Shown: positions 7,240-16,270 of the stretch, in pieces
How positions within the stretch are numbered: position 1 is the first letter of the stretch
How the letters are laid out: each line of letters starts with the position of its first letter
Assembly: GCA_964490005.1 (NCBI GenBank)
Contig: CAZBBB010000002.1
Span: 38,614-102,613, forward strand
DNA from: CAZBBB01 sp964490005
GTDB taxonomy: Bacteria > Planctomycetota > B15-G4
DNA: 64,000 nt
Direction: 5' to 3'
Program-made: the position numbers and the translations under genes
The notes under the pieces: model-generated
Told to the model about the DNA's origin: nothing
What the model saw: only the letters and a program-made list of their open reading frames with translations
Database searches by the model: none

Positions 7240-10200
7240 ATGGGTTGCCCTGCCCGTGTGCCGTGGTTGGCCGTGGTCTTCACGGCGCTGTTGTTGCTCT
7301 TGCCCGTCGGCGCGCAATCGGATCCCGACCCGGCCGCGCTTGCCGCGCCGTCCTTCGGCAGGTCGCGCGGCGCCGACGTGCCAAGCCGACTGCCCGAGGG
7401 GCTCTCCGCGCTGGACTGGTTGGCGATCGTGGCGGTGCGCGATACGGCGGTACACGCGGTCGTCGCGACGGACACGGGTCACGAGGCGCGCAACCCCGGC
7501 CAGCGCTGGACCACGAGCTTCGACGGCAGCGGATTCACCGTCGTGCCCGATCACGGCGAATGGACCTGGGGCTTGGGGCTCGTGAGTTGGGGCATCGCAG
7601 GTGCCGAGTCGCGCGTCGCGGGCCCGTCGGCTCAGGTGCGCGTGGATGGCTCGCGCGTCGAGTACGCGTGGAGCGACGCGTTGACGGAGTGGTTCGTCAA
7701 CGACGGGCGGGGTCTGGAGCACGGCTACACGGTGCATGGGCCGCCGTGCGAGGCCACCGCCGGCGGTCCGCTCGTCTTTCGGCTGGCGCCGCGTGGGCCG
7801 CTGCGGCCGCGCGTTGCGGACGACGGGCTCGGCGCCGCGTTCGTCGACGCCACGGGCGCGACCGCCCTGCACTATGACGGGCTGCTCGTTCACGACGCCG
7901 ATGGGCGGACCGTCGAGGCACGCATGGTCGACGATGGCGCGTCGCTGAGCCTGCTCGTCGAGGTCGGCACGGCGCGCTACCCGCTCACGATCGACCCGAT
8001 CGCACAGCAGGCATATCTAAAGGCCTCGAACACGGGCGCGGCCGACTGGTTCGGCTTTTCGGTTGCGGTCTCGGGAGACACCGTCGTGGTCGGGGCGCGC
8101 GGCGAGGCCAGCGCGGCGACGGGCGTGAACGGCAACCAGGCCGACAACAGCGCAGGTCAATCCGGCGCGGCCTACGTCTTCGTGCGCAGCGGAGCGAGCT
8201 GGAGCCAACAGGCCTATTTGAAGGCCTCGAACACGAATGCGGGCGACTCGTTCGGCACCTCGGTTGCGATCTCGGGCGACACCGTCGTGGTCGGGGTGCC
8301 CAACGAGGACAGCGCGGCGACGGGCGTGAACGGCAACCAGGCCGACAACAGCGCAGGTAGCGCCGGAGCGGCTTACGTCTTCGTGCGCAGCGGAACGAGC
8401 TGGAGCCAGCAGGCCTATCTGAAGGCCTCGAACACGGGTGCGGGCGACCGATTCGGATCTTCTGTTGCGGTCTCGGGTGACACCGTCGTGGTCGGGGTGC
8501 CCAACGAGGACAGCGCGGCGACGGGCGTGAATGGCAACCAGGCTGACAACAGCGCACCTTTGGCCGGCGCGGCTTACGTCTTCGTGCGAGGCGGAACGAG
8601 CTGGAGCCAACAGGCCTACCTCAAGGCCTCGAACACGAACGAAGCTGACTTGTTTGGCGATTCGATTGCGATCTCGGGCGACACGGTAGTGGTCGGGGCG
8701 TTCGGCGAGGACAGCGCGGCGACGGGCGTGAATGGCAACCAAGCTGACGACAGCGCAACTGGTGCCGGCGCGGCCTACGTCTTCGTGCGCAGCGGAGCAA
8801 GTTGGAGCCAGCAGGCGTACCTGAAGGCCTCGAACACGAACGAACTCGTCGAATTCTCTAGGTCGGTTGCGATCTCGGGCGACACCGTCGTGGTCTCGGC
8901 GTACCTCGAGGGCAGCGCTGCGACGGGTGTGAACGGCAACCAGTTCGACAACAGCCTTGCTGATGCCGGCGCGGCTTACGTCTTCGTGCGCAGCGGATCG
9001 AGCTGGAGCCAACAGGCATACTTGAAGGCCTCGAACACGAATGCGACCGACTACTTCGGCTGGTCGGTTGCGATCTCTGGCGACACGGTGGTCGTCGGGG
9101 CGTTCGGCGAGAGTAGCGCGGCGACGGGAGTGAACGGCAATCAGTCCGACAACAGCGCAACTGATGCCGGTGCGGCCTACGTCTTCGTGCGCAGCGGAAC
9201 GCGCTGGAGCCAACAGGCCTACTTGAAGGCCGCGAACACGAATGCGACCGACTACTTCGGCTGGTCGGCAGCGATCTCGGGCGACACCGTCGTGGTCGGG
9301 TCGTGGCGCGAGGCGAGCTCGGCGACGGGCGTGAACGGCAACCAGTCCGACAACAGCACCTTCGCTGCCGGCGCGGCCTACGTCTTCGATCTCGACGCCG
9401 CGCCGCAGGCCGCGCTGTGCCTCGACGTCACCGCGCCGATCGCGAAGGTCTGGACGGCCGGCACGTCGCCGACGCCGGCCGAGGTGCTGCGCAAGGTGAT
9501 CAACTGCGGCGCGGCGGGCACGACGCTGCAGTGGTTGGTCACGGAGTCGCCGAGCGTGGGGTGGTTGAGCGTCACGCCTTCATCCGGTTCGGTCAGCAGT
9601 GCCAGCACCGGCACGCAGGTCTCGATCCAGTTCCACACGGCGGGTTTGACGCCGGGGCTGAAGTCGACCACGCTGATCTTCAAGAACAGCAAGAACGCGG
9701 CCAACTTCATCAGCGTGCCCGTCTCGCTGGACGTGCTCGCGCAGCCGGCACCGGACCTCGCGCTGAGCGACACCACCAAGGTCTCGGCGGCGTTTCAGTT
9801 CTTCGGGCCGCCACCGACTCCGATCCAGCGCAAGGTGCTCAACGTTGGCGGAGCCGGCACGCTGCTGAACTGGAGCACGAGCATCAGCCCGCCGTCGGCC
9901 GGCAACTGGCTGCAACTCGTGCAGCCGGCCGGCAGCACGTCGGCCGGGCCGGCGGGTACCGACGTGTTCTTCACCTTCGACGCCACGCAGCTCGATGCGG
10001 GCACGTACGCCGCTGCGGTCACGTTCCAGAACCAGGCCGACCCGTCCGACGCGCAGGTGGTCGAGGTCGTCCTCGGCGTGAGCGAGCCGCCCCCCGGCGT
10101 CGGCACCAACGCGCTCGTCTTCGGCGGCCTGACGCTCCACGCCTCCAAGATCGACTTCGATCCGCCAAGCCACTACGTGCTCTCGGGCGACGTGACGATC

Positions 10201-13200
10201 GACGACTTCATCGCCGTGGGCGGCACGGCGAACGTCGATACGGCCGCCAAGACGCTGCACACGAACGGCTCCTTGTTCCTGCTCACGGCTGCCGGGACGG
10301 TTCCGCTGCTGCAGGGCAACATCGCGTTGGCCGAGAACTCGGCACAACTCACGGTGCTGCCGGGCCCGGGGCTCCAGCACAAGCTGTCCGTCGGCGGGCT
10401 GTCGATCGCGATCGACAAGCTCACCGTCGTGCTCGCGCCGGCCAAGGGCATCGGCATCGGCGGAACGGTGACGCTGCCCCCCGCGATGGGCGGAATCAAG
10501 GCCAGCATCAACAACCTGTCGTGGAGCGAGGCGACGAACGCCTTCCAGCTCCAGGGGCAAGTCACCATTCCGAACGTGCCCATTCCGCCGACGGGGTGGT
10601 CGGTGACGCCGCTGCTGCTGGGCTTCGATACGGTCGCGCAGAACTACTCGGTGAGCGGAACCTTCAAGAGCGGCGCGCCGCCCTTCAGCGTCGTGGCCGG
10701 CGGCTCGATCGTCGCCGGACAGATCCAGTCGCTCGGCGCCACCTACAGCGGCCCGGTGATTCCGATCGCCGCCAACGCCGGCATCGACAGCCTCGGTGCC
10801 TCCGTGAGCGGGCTCGCGGCGCCTCCGATCGTGCTGCAGGGCAGCGTCGGCCTGGTGACGCAGCCATCCATTCCGATTCCGTCGAACGCCATCAACGTTC
10901 TCGATGTCGATGCCGGGCTCGAACTGACCGCCGCGGCGGCCTGGGCCATGAAACTGAATGGCGGGGCGACGGCGCTGAGGCCCGTCACGCCCATCGCGGG
11001 CAACGTGTTCGGTTGGGCCTACTCCTACGACGGCCTGCCCCTGGCTTCGGCAGCGCTGGTGCTCCAACCCGGGTCGTTCTACGGCTCGGCCGACCTCAAT
11101 GTCCTCGACGTGGTGATCGGCAACGCCTGGCTGATGCTGCTTTCCGACGCGCAGACGGGCGGGATCGACCTGGACGGAGCGGTGGCCGGGGCGCTGCAGA
11201 TCCCGCCGGGCTGGCCCTTCGGCCCGATCATCCTGGCGTCGCAGCAGATCGACGTCGACAACGACGGGCTCACCGCTTCGGCCTACATCGGACCCGTGGC
11301 CGTCGTGTTGTCGCTCGGAATCGACGGGAGCATCGCGTTCGGCGAGACCGGAGGGAGTACCGACGCGGCCGATGGCGGCGGGCTCGAGGTGCCGCCCGGC
11401 ACGTCGGCCGTCCTGATCGGCGCGCGCGCCGACGGAGGCGAGTTGTCGTCCATCGACCTGATCGCGCCGGGCGGAATGAGTTGGTCGCCCGCCACGGCGC
11501 CGGCCTTCATCCCCGACCTGGGATCGACGCGCCAGACGGTCATGTATCTGGGATCCGTGGGCGGCGACGACGCACTGTGGTACGCGGTGCAGAATCCTGC
11601 GCCCGGCTCATGGGATGTCGAGGCACCGGCGGGCACGGGAGCCTTCGAGAAGCTCCTCGTGAGGGGCAATGCGCGGCCGAGGCTCGACGTGAGCGGCCCG
11701 GCGCAGGACGTGCTCGGCACCAACGTCAGCGTGAGCTGGGACGCGCACGACAGCGACGACGATGCCGAGATCCGCTTCCTGCTTGACGGCCGGGGCAACG
11801 CACCCGTGGGTGTGCCCGTCGGGCCGAGGCTGCTGGAGTCGGACGGCCCTGGCGCGACGACGCTCGACCTGACCGGTATCCCGGCCGGCGAGTACCGAGT
11901 GGTCGTGGTGGTCGACGACGGCCACGGTGCGTCGGTGAGAGCGGCTGCTCCCGGTCATGTGACCGTCGTTCCTCCCGGCGCCCTGCCGTCGCCGACCGGG
12001 CTGAACGTGACTCCCGAGCCTGACGGTCGGCTGCGCGCGCGGTGGAACCCCGTCGCGGGCTCGGAGGGCTATCGCGTCGAGTGGCGGCCCGAGCGCGAGG
12101 AGGCGGATCCCGATTTCTCCGTGCTGTCCGGTTCCGGCAGCACCGAGGCGCTGCTCGATGTCGCGCCGGGTCGCGGCTGGACCGTGCGCGTGTCGGCCTT
12201 CAGCGGTGCCGGCGAGCCGGGACTGCCGAGCGAGGGCGTGACGGCGCGTGCCGGTTTGTCCGGGGTCAACGACGCGCCGGTGCCCGTCGGGCCTGTGCGA
12301 CTCGTCGCGCGGGAGGGCACGCCATTCGCTGCGCCGCTGTACGCGGAAGACGCCGAGGGCGATCCGTTGACTTGGCAACTCGCGTCGGGTCCGGCCGGCA
12401 TGTCGCTCGACGCTGCGAGCGGCTTGCTGACATGGCTGCCATCCGATCAGGTCACCGGGCTGGTGCCGTTCGAGGTGCTCGTCACGGACGGGCAGGGCGG
12501 CGAGGTGGTCCGGGCGATGGAGTTGCTCGTCGTTCCGCGCTTCACGCCGGGGCAGATGCCGGTGCACTCGGGCCGCCCGGCGCTGACGGCGACGCCCGGA
12601 GTGCCGTACGTGGCCGATCTTCGAGCATTCGATCCGGACGGCGAGAGCGTGACGCACTTGCTGGAGACGAGTCCGAATGGCATGGCGGTCGGCGCGGTGA
12701 GCGGCCTGCTCACTTGGCTTCCGACCGCGGCCGATGTCGGCACGCACGTCGTTTCCGTCGTGGCGGTCGACGAGTCCGGAGAGAGCAGTCGACTGCGCTT
12801 CCGGATCGGAGTCGAGTCCGGGCAGACGACGGGATTCTCGTTGGGCGAAGCGCTGGCCATCGAGGTGGCGCCGAGCGGCATGTACGGTGCGACGTTCGCA
12901 GGAGCGAAGGGTGCGACCGCGCGCTTCATCACGACGGATGTGGTCGGGCTGCAGCCGGTGCTGCGCATCCTTGGGCCGGACGGAACCGTGTTGCATGACG
13001 GTCCCGCGCAGCCCGGTGTTGCCGGGGGCGCCGTCACGCCGTTCGGGCGTCGGGCCAAGACGGTCGTCGTGCCGATCGTCGCGACCGGCCTGCATCGGCT
13101 GGAGTTGCGCGATGCAACGGGAAGCGCGGGGTCCTGCACGATCCACACGGCCGCCGGGCCGCCGCCGAAGACCGTTCAGACTCTGGAGCTCGTCGCGGGC

Positions 13201-13479
13201 GCTTCGGGGCGCTTCAGCTTCGACGGCGCGCCCGGCATGCGCATCCGGCGGGCCGTCGTGAAGGACGGCGGGGCCGGAACGCTCGCTCCCGACGTGTCCA
13301 TCGTCGGCCCGTCGGGATTGCCGCTGGACCTGGGTTTCCACACGGAGGTCGCCGCTTCCGGCGACCTCGTCTCGATCGAGGACGTGCCGCTTGCGCTACT
13401 CGGGCAGTACCAGTTCAGAGTTGTTCAAACGGCCGGGTTGCCGGCCTCGGCCGTGGTAACGATCGAGTACGGCTGGTAG
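7240..13479 (+). CDS. Giant secreted repeat protein (FG-GAP-like, BACON-like, FN3, cadherin/Ig-like)
   Basis: 2079 residues. The ATG at 7240 was chosen because it opens a clear signal peptide (basic start, then VVFTALLLLLPVGAQS). Residues about 256-718 are seven tandem 67-residue repeats, each with SGDTVVVG, ATGVNGNQ and GAAYVF, the FG-GAP/beta-propeller type. Two BACON-like beta domains follow (about 728-947), then a long beta-rich region of unknown family (about 950-1480), a fibronectin type III domain (about 1580-1670), two cadherin/putative-Ig domains with DPDG and ASGLLTWLP signatures (about 1680-1860), and a beta-rich C terminus. It lacks the C-terminal module found in other secreted proteins of the window and shows no LPxTG. 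Likely a cell-surface or extracellular adhesin-type protein. Codon use in the repeats is visibly less GC-extreme than in the neighbouring GTs. Confidence 0.85.
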   Translation: MGCPARVPWLAVVFTALLLLLPVGAQSDPDPAALAAPSFGRSRGADVPSRLPEGLSALDWLAIVAVRDTAVHAVVATDTGHEARNPGQRWTTSFDGSGFTVVPDHGEWTWGLGLVSWGIAGAESRVAGPSAQVRVDGSRVEYAWSDALTEWFVNDGRGLEHGYTVHGPPCEATAGGPLVFRLAPRGPLRPRVADDGLGAAFVDATGATALHYDGLLVHDADGRTVEARMVDDGASLSLLVEVGTARYPLTIDPIAQQAYLKASNTGAADWFGFSVAVSGDTVVVGARGEASAATGVNGNQADNSAGQSGAAYVFVRSGASWSQQAYLKASNTNAGDSFGTSVAISGDTVVVGVPNEDSAATGVNGNQADNSAGSAGAAYVFVRSGTSWSQQAYLKASNTGAGDRFGSSVAVSGDTVVVGVPNEDSAATGVNGNQADNSAPLAGAAYVFVRGGTSWSQQAYLKASNTNEADLFGDSIAISGDTVVVGAFGEDSAATGVNGNQADDSATGAGAAYVFVRSGASWSQQAYLKASNTNELVEFSRSVAISGDTVVVSAYLEGSAATGVNGNQFDNSLADAGAAYVFVRSGSSWSQQAYLKASNTNATDYFGWSVAISGDTVVVGAFGESSAATGVNGNQSDNSATDAGAAYVFVRSGTRWSQQAYLKAANTNATDYFGWSAAISGDTVVVGSWREASSATGVNGNQSDNSTFAAGAAYVFDLDAAPQAALCLDVTAPIAKVWTAGTSPTPAEVLRKVINCGAAGTTLQWLVTESPSVGWLSVTPSSGSVSSASTGTQVSIQFHTAGLTPGLKSTTLIFKNSKNAANFISVPVSLDVLAQPAPDLALSDTTKVSAAFQFFGPPPTPIQRKVLNVGGAGTLLNWSTSISPPSAGNWLQLVQPAGSTSAGPAGTDVFFTFDATQLDAGTYAAAVTFQNQADPSDAQVVEVVLGVSEPPPGVGTNALVFGGLTLHASKIDFDPPSHYVLSGDVTIDDFIAVGGTANVDTAAKTLHTNGSLFLLTAAGTVPLLQGNIALAENSAQLTVLPGPGLQHKLSVGGLSIAIDKLTVVLAPAKGIGIGGTVTLPPAMGGIKASINNLSWSEATNAFQLQGQVTIPNVPIPPTGWSVTPLLLGFDTVAQNYSVSGTFKSGAPPFSVVAGGSIVAGQIQSLGATYSGPVIPIAANAGIDSLGASVSGLAAPPIVLQGSVGLVTQPSIPIPSNAINVLDVDAGLELTAAAAWAMKLNGGATALRPVTPIAGNVFGWAYSYDGLPLASAALVLQPGSFYGSADLNVLDVVIGNAWLMLLSDAQTGGIDLDGAVAGALQIPPGWPFGPIILASQQIDVDNDGLTASAYIGPVAVVLSLGIDGSIAFGETGGSTDAADGGGLEVPPGTSAVLIGARADGGELSSIDLIAPGGMSWSPATAPAFIPDLGSTRQTVMYLGSVGGDDALWYAVQNPAPGSWDVEAPAGTGAFEKLLVRGNARPRLDVSGPAQDVLGTNVSVSWDAHDSDDDAEIRFLLDGRGNAPVGVPVGPRLLESDGPGATTLDLTGIPAGEYRVVVVVDDGHGASVRAAAPGHVTVVPPGALPSPTGLNVTPEPDGRLRARWNPVAGSEGYRVEWRPEREEADPDFSVLSGSGSTEALLDVAPGRGWTVRVSAFSGAGEPGLPSEGVTARAGLSGVNDAPVPVGPVRLVAREGTPFAAPLYAEDAEGDPLTWQLASGPAGMSLDAASGLLTWLPSDQVTGLVPFEVLVTDGQGGEVVRAMELLVVPRFTPGQMPVHSGRPALTATPGVPYVADLRAFDPDGESVTHLLETSPNGMAVGAVSGLLTWLPTAADVGTHVVSVVAVDESGESSRLRFRIGVESGQTTGFSLGEALAIEVAPSGMYGATFAGAKGATARFITTDVVGLQPVLRILGPDGTVLHDGPAQPGVAGGAVTPFGRRAKTVVVPIVATGLHRLELRDATGSAGSCTIHTAAGPPPKTVQTLELVAGASGRFSFDGAPGMRIRRAVVKDGGAGTLAPDVSIVGPSGLPLDLGFHTEVAASGDLVSIEDVPLALLGQYQFRVVQTAGLPASAVVTIEYGW
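8005..9394 (+). repeat. Seven in-frame tandem repeats, 201-bp period
   Basis: Units start at 8005, 8206, 8407 and so on to 9211, each exactly 201 bases and each encoding a Q-Q-A-Y-L-K-A start. Neighbouring units share long identical stretches (units 2 and 3 are identical from GTGGTCGGGG through the GTGAA of ATGVN; units 6 and 7 share the NATDYFGWS coding block), which points to recent duplication or gene conversion. The repeat is coding and the last unit ends at the start of the next domain. Confidence 0.9.
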
Positions 13480-13498
13480 CGGGTCCAGGCGCCGTCGT

Positions 13499-13504
13499 TA
13501 TGAT
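13499..13504 (+). promoter_or_regulatory. Putative -10 element (TATGAT) of the peroxiredoxin gene
   Basis: TATGAT is a near-consensus -10, 30 bases before the ATG at 13535. It is followed by GGAG at 13523-13526, eight bases before the start. It sits just after the stop of the giant repeat-protein gene, so the peroxiredoxin probably has its own promoter. Confidence 0.55.
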
Positions 13505-13534
13505 CGTCGGCTCCCCCGCGACGGAGAACCGACG

Positions 13535-14191
13535 ATGACCGAGCACGCCACGCACGCCGCTCCCCTGCGCCTCGGTGACAAGGCGCCCGACTTCGAGGCC
13601 AACTCGACGCACGGGCCGCTCAAGTTCTCCGAGTTCGCCGACGGCCACTGGGTCATCCTGTTCAGCCACCCGGCCGACTTCACGCCGGTCTGCACGACCG
13701 AGTTCGTGGGCTTCGCGAGCAAGGCCGCCGACTTCGCCAAGCGCGGCGTCAAGCTCATCGGCAACTCGATCGACAGCGTCTACGCGCACATCGCGTGGGT
13801 GCGCGACATCGAGAAGAACCACGCCGTGAAGATCCCCTTTCCGGTGATCGCCGACCTCGACCAGAAGGTCGCGCGGCTCTACGGCATGGTGCACGAGCCG
13901 ATGGCCGTGACGGCGACGGTGCGCTGCGTGTTCATCATCGACCCCAAGCGCACGCTGCGCGCGATGATCTACTACCCGCTCTCGACCGGCCGCAGCGTGG
14001 ACGAGATCCTGCGCGTCATCGACGCGCTGCAGACGACCGACGAGAAGGGGCTGGCGACGCCGCAGGGTTGGAAGCCCGGCGACGACTGCATCGTGCCGCC
14101 GCCCGCCACGCAGTCCGACGCCGAGAAGCGCGTGGCCGACAAGAGCCTCAAGGTCACCGACTGGTACTTCAGCAAGAAGGCGGCGACGTAA
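13535..14191 (+). CDS. Peroxiredoxin, Prx6/1-Cys-like group
   Basis: 218 residues, the length of the Prx6 group. The peroxidatic cysteine is C53 in ADFTPVCTTE, with the supporting Pro/Thr and a downstream Arg (TATVRCVF, R130). It reduces hydrogen peroxide and organic peroxides in the cytoplasm. Two more cysteines are present: C131 next to the conserved Arg, and C185 in the C-terminal arm (KPGDDCIVPPP), where some relatives have a resolving cysteine, so the enzyme may work as 2-Cys or 1-Cys. There is no signal peptide. The GGAG ribosome site eight bases upstream supports the ATG at 13535. It has its own -10 and no reductase gene beside it, so it looks like a stand-alone stress gene. Confidence 0.93.
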   Translation: MTEHATHAAPLRLGDKAPDFEANSTHGPLKFSEFADGHWVILFSHPADFTPVCTTEFVGFASKAADFAKRGVKLIGNSIDSVYAHIAWVRDIEKNHAVKIPFPVIADLDQKVARLYGMVHEPMAVTATVRCVFIIDPKRTLRAMIYYPLSTGRSVDEILRVIDALQTTDEKGLATPQGWKPGDDCIVPPPATQSDAEKRVADKSLKVTDWYFSKKAAT

Positions 14192-14227
14192 CGGGGGGTC
14201 GCCGCTGGCTTGCGCCCGAGCCGGGGC

Positions 14228-14233
14228 TAGACT
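14228..14233 (+). promoter_or_regulatory. Putative -10 element (TAGACT) of the sulfatase-like gene
   Basis: TAGACT lies 30 bases before the GTG at 14264. The leader between them is pyrimidine-rich, with no convincing ribosome site other than a GAGAG tract. Confidence 0.4.
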
Positions 14234-14263
14234 TGCGGCCCTCCCTCCCCGAGAGCCCTCCGC

Positions 14264-16246
14264 GTGTCCCTCGTCGTGCGCGGGTGCGCGTCCGGTCCCG
14301 AACCCGGACGTGTGCCGCCGGTCTCCCCGCCGGTCTTGCTGGCAGTCCTGTTGCTCACCTTCGGCGCCTGCGCGCCCGAGGGCGGTGCGCCGCCTTCGGC
14401 GGCGGATGCCGGCAGGCTCGCGCCGACCGTCGTGCTCGTGACCTGGGATACGGTGCGCGCCGATCGCGTCGGCGCCTACGGGGCGTCCAGCGGCGCGACG
14501 CCCCGACTCGACGCCCTCGCGCGGGAGGGCCTGCTCGTCGAGTCGGCGCGCGCGCCGGCGCCGATCACGCTCGTCTCGCACGCCAGCCTGCTCACGGGGC
14601 TGCAGCCGGCGGCGCACGGGGTGCGCGACAACGGCAGCTACCGGCTGGCGGCCGAGCACGTGTCGCTGCCCGAGCGGCTCGCGGCGGCCGGCTGGCGCAC
14701 GGGTGCCTTCGTCGGCGCCTTCGTGCTCGACGCCAAGTACGGGCTCGACCAGGGTTTCGAGGTCTACGGCACGCCGGAGTTCCGCCGGCTGGGGCTGCCG
14801 CTGCAGGGCGCCGAGCGGCCCGCCGCGCGGGTGGTCGACGAGGCGCTGGCCTGGGTGGACGGCGTGCGCGCCGACGCGCCGGTCTTCCTGTGGGCGCACT
14901 TCTACGAGCCGCACCTGCCCTACGCGCCGCCCGCGGCGCAGGCGAGCCGCTTCGCCGACCCCTACGACGGCGAACTCGCCGAATGCGACGAGCAGCTCGG
15001 GCGCCTGCTCGAGGGGCTGGACGCGGCGGGGCGCGCCGGCGCGCGGCTCGTGATCGTGACCTCCGACCACGGCGAGGCCTTCGGCGAACACGGCGAGCAG
15101 ACGCACGGCGTCTTCGTCTACGACGCCACGCAGCGCGTGCCGCTCGTGCTGCACGGCCGCGGCATCGCGCCCGGGCGCCTCACCGGACCGGCCTCGCTCG
15201 TCGACGTCGCGCCCACCGTGCTCGACTGGGCCGGCCTGCCGCGGCCGCCCGGCGACGGCGTCTCGCTGCTCGGCGGTCGCGCGCTCGACGTGACGCGCGC
15301 GCTGCCCCTCGAGAGCTGGCTGCCCTGGCACGCCCATGGCTGGATGCCGCAGCGGGCGCTGGTGTGGAACGACTACAAGTACGTGGCGGCGCGCGTCCCC
15401 GAGCTGTACGCGCTGCGCGACGATCCCGCCGAGCTGCGCAACCTCTACGCGACGCTGCCGGAGGTCGCGGCCGCCTGCGAACGACGGCTGGAGGCGCTGC
15501 CCGGAGCGGCCCTGCCGGCGCCCGCGGCCTCCGCGCTGCCCTGGACGGGTGACGACCTCGACCGGCTCGTCGCGCTCGGCTACGTCTCGGGCGGCGTGCG
15601 CGCCGGCGACGCGCTGCAGGCGCCCGATCCGCGCGAGCGCCTGCCGCAACTCGAGGCGCGCGATCGGGCGCTGCGGGCGCTGTGGGCGGGGCGCGTCCGG
15701 CTGGGCCTGACCGGGACGCTCGCGCTCGACGCGGCGCGCGAGGTCGGGGCGGCGCAGCGCGCCGAGGGCCTCGCGCTGGTCGAAGCGGCCCTGCTCGAAC
15801 TGCACGCGCTGCGGGCCGAGGCGCCCGACGATCCGGGGCTGCTGGAGTTGATCGGTTTGGCCGAGGTTTCGCGCGGACGATGGGAGGCCGCCGTCACCGC
15901 CTACTCCGAGCATCTGTTGGCGCAGCCGGGCGCGGCGACCTCGCACTTCAACCTGGCGATCAGTCTCGAGCGGCTCGGCGAGACCGAGGGCGCGCGCGCG
16001 CACATGCTGCATGCGCTGCACCTCGAGCCGCGCGCCACGGCGGCGACGCGCTGGATGGCCGAAGCGGAGGCCGAGCGCAACGCGTGGGGCCACGCGGCCT
16101 GGTGGTACGAGCGGCTGCGCGAGGCCGTCGGCGGGGAACTCGACGGCGAACTCGCGCCGCTCGAGGCGCTGCGCAGCGAGGCGCTGAGCCTGGCCGCCCG
16201 CCACGGCCAGGCCGTGGCCGCCCCCGACGACCTGCCCGCAGGCTGA
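14264..16246 (+). CDS. Sulfatase-superfamily protein with Thr at the nucleophile position and TPR-like tail
   Basis: 660 residues. The N terminus has a hydrophobic segment (VLLAVLLLTFGAC) that may end in a lipoprotein cysteine. The alkaline-phosphatase/sulfatase fold is clear: LVTWDTVRADRVGAYG (metal Asp 62), PITLVSHASLLTG (nucleophile region), and TSDHGEAFGEHGE near residue 267. Where sulfatases carry the Cys/Ser converted to formylglycine, this protein has Thr102, so a classical sulfatase mechanism is unlikely. A phosphodiesterase or phosphotransferase-type activity is an alternative. Residues about 520-640 form TPR-like helices (RWEAAVTAYSEHLL; HFNLAISLERLGETEGA). Substrate unknown. The GTG at 14264 fits the signal sequence; other in-frame starts would shorten it. 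Confidence 0.85.
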   Translation: MSLVVRGCASGPEPGRVPPVSPPVLLAVLLLTFGACAPEGGAPPSAADAGRLAPTVVLVTWDTVRADRVGAYGASSGATPRLDALAREGLLVESARAPAPITLVSHASLLTGLQPAAHGVRDNGSYRLAAEHVSLPERLAAAGWRTGAFVGAFVLDAKYGLDQGFEVYGTPEFRRLGLPLQGAERPAARVVDEALAWVDGVRADAPVFLWAHFYEPHLPYAPPAAQASRFADPYDGELAECDEQLGRLLEGLDAAGRAGARLVIVTSDHGEAFGEHGEQTHGVFVYDATQRVPLVLHGRGIAPGRLTGPASLVDVAPTVLDWAGLPRPPGDGVSLLGGRALDVTRALPLESWLPWHAHGWMPQRALVWNDYKYVAARVPELYALRDDPAELRNLYATLPEVAAACERRLEALPGAALPAPAASALPWTGDDLDRLVALGYVSGGVRAGDALQAPDPRERLPQLEARDRALRALWAGRVRLGLTGTLALDAAREVGAAQRAEGLALVEAALLELHALRAEAPDDPGLLELIGLAEVSRGRWEAAVTAYSEHLLAQPGAATSHFNLAISLERLGETEGARAHMLHALHLEPRATAATRWMAEAEAERNAWGHAAWWYERLREAVGGELDGELAPLEALRSEALSLAARHGQAVAAPDDLPAG

Positions 16247-16270
16247 TCGCGGGGGCGGCGCGACGGCTGC

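Noticed and set aside
8005..9394. CRISPR-like regularly spaced repeats
   Set aside because: The period is 201 bp, the repeats are in frame and encode conserved protein units, and there are no short unique spacers.
9303..11786. 827-codon plus-strand frame inside the giant repeat-protein gene
   Set aside because: Shadow in another frame of 7240-13479, Arg/Gly/His-rich with no signal or domain.
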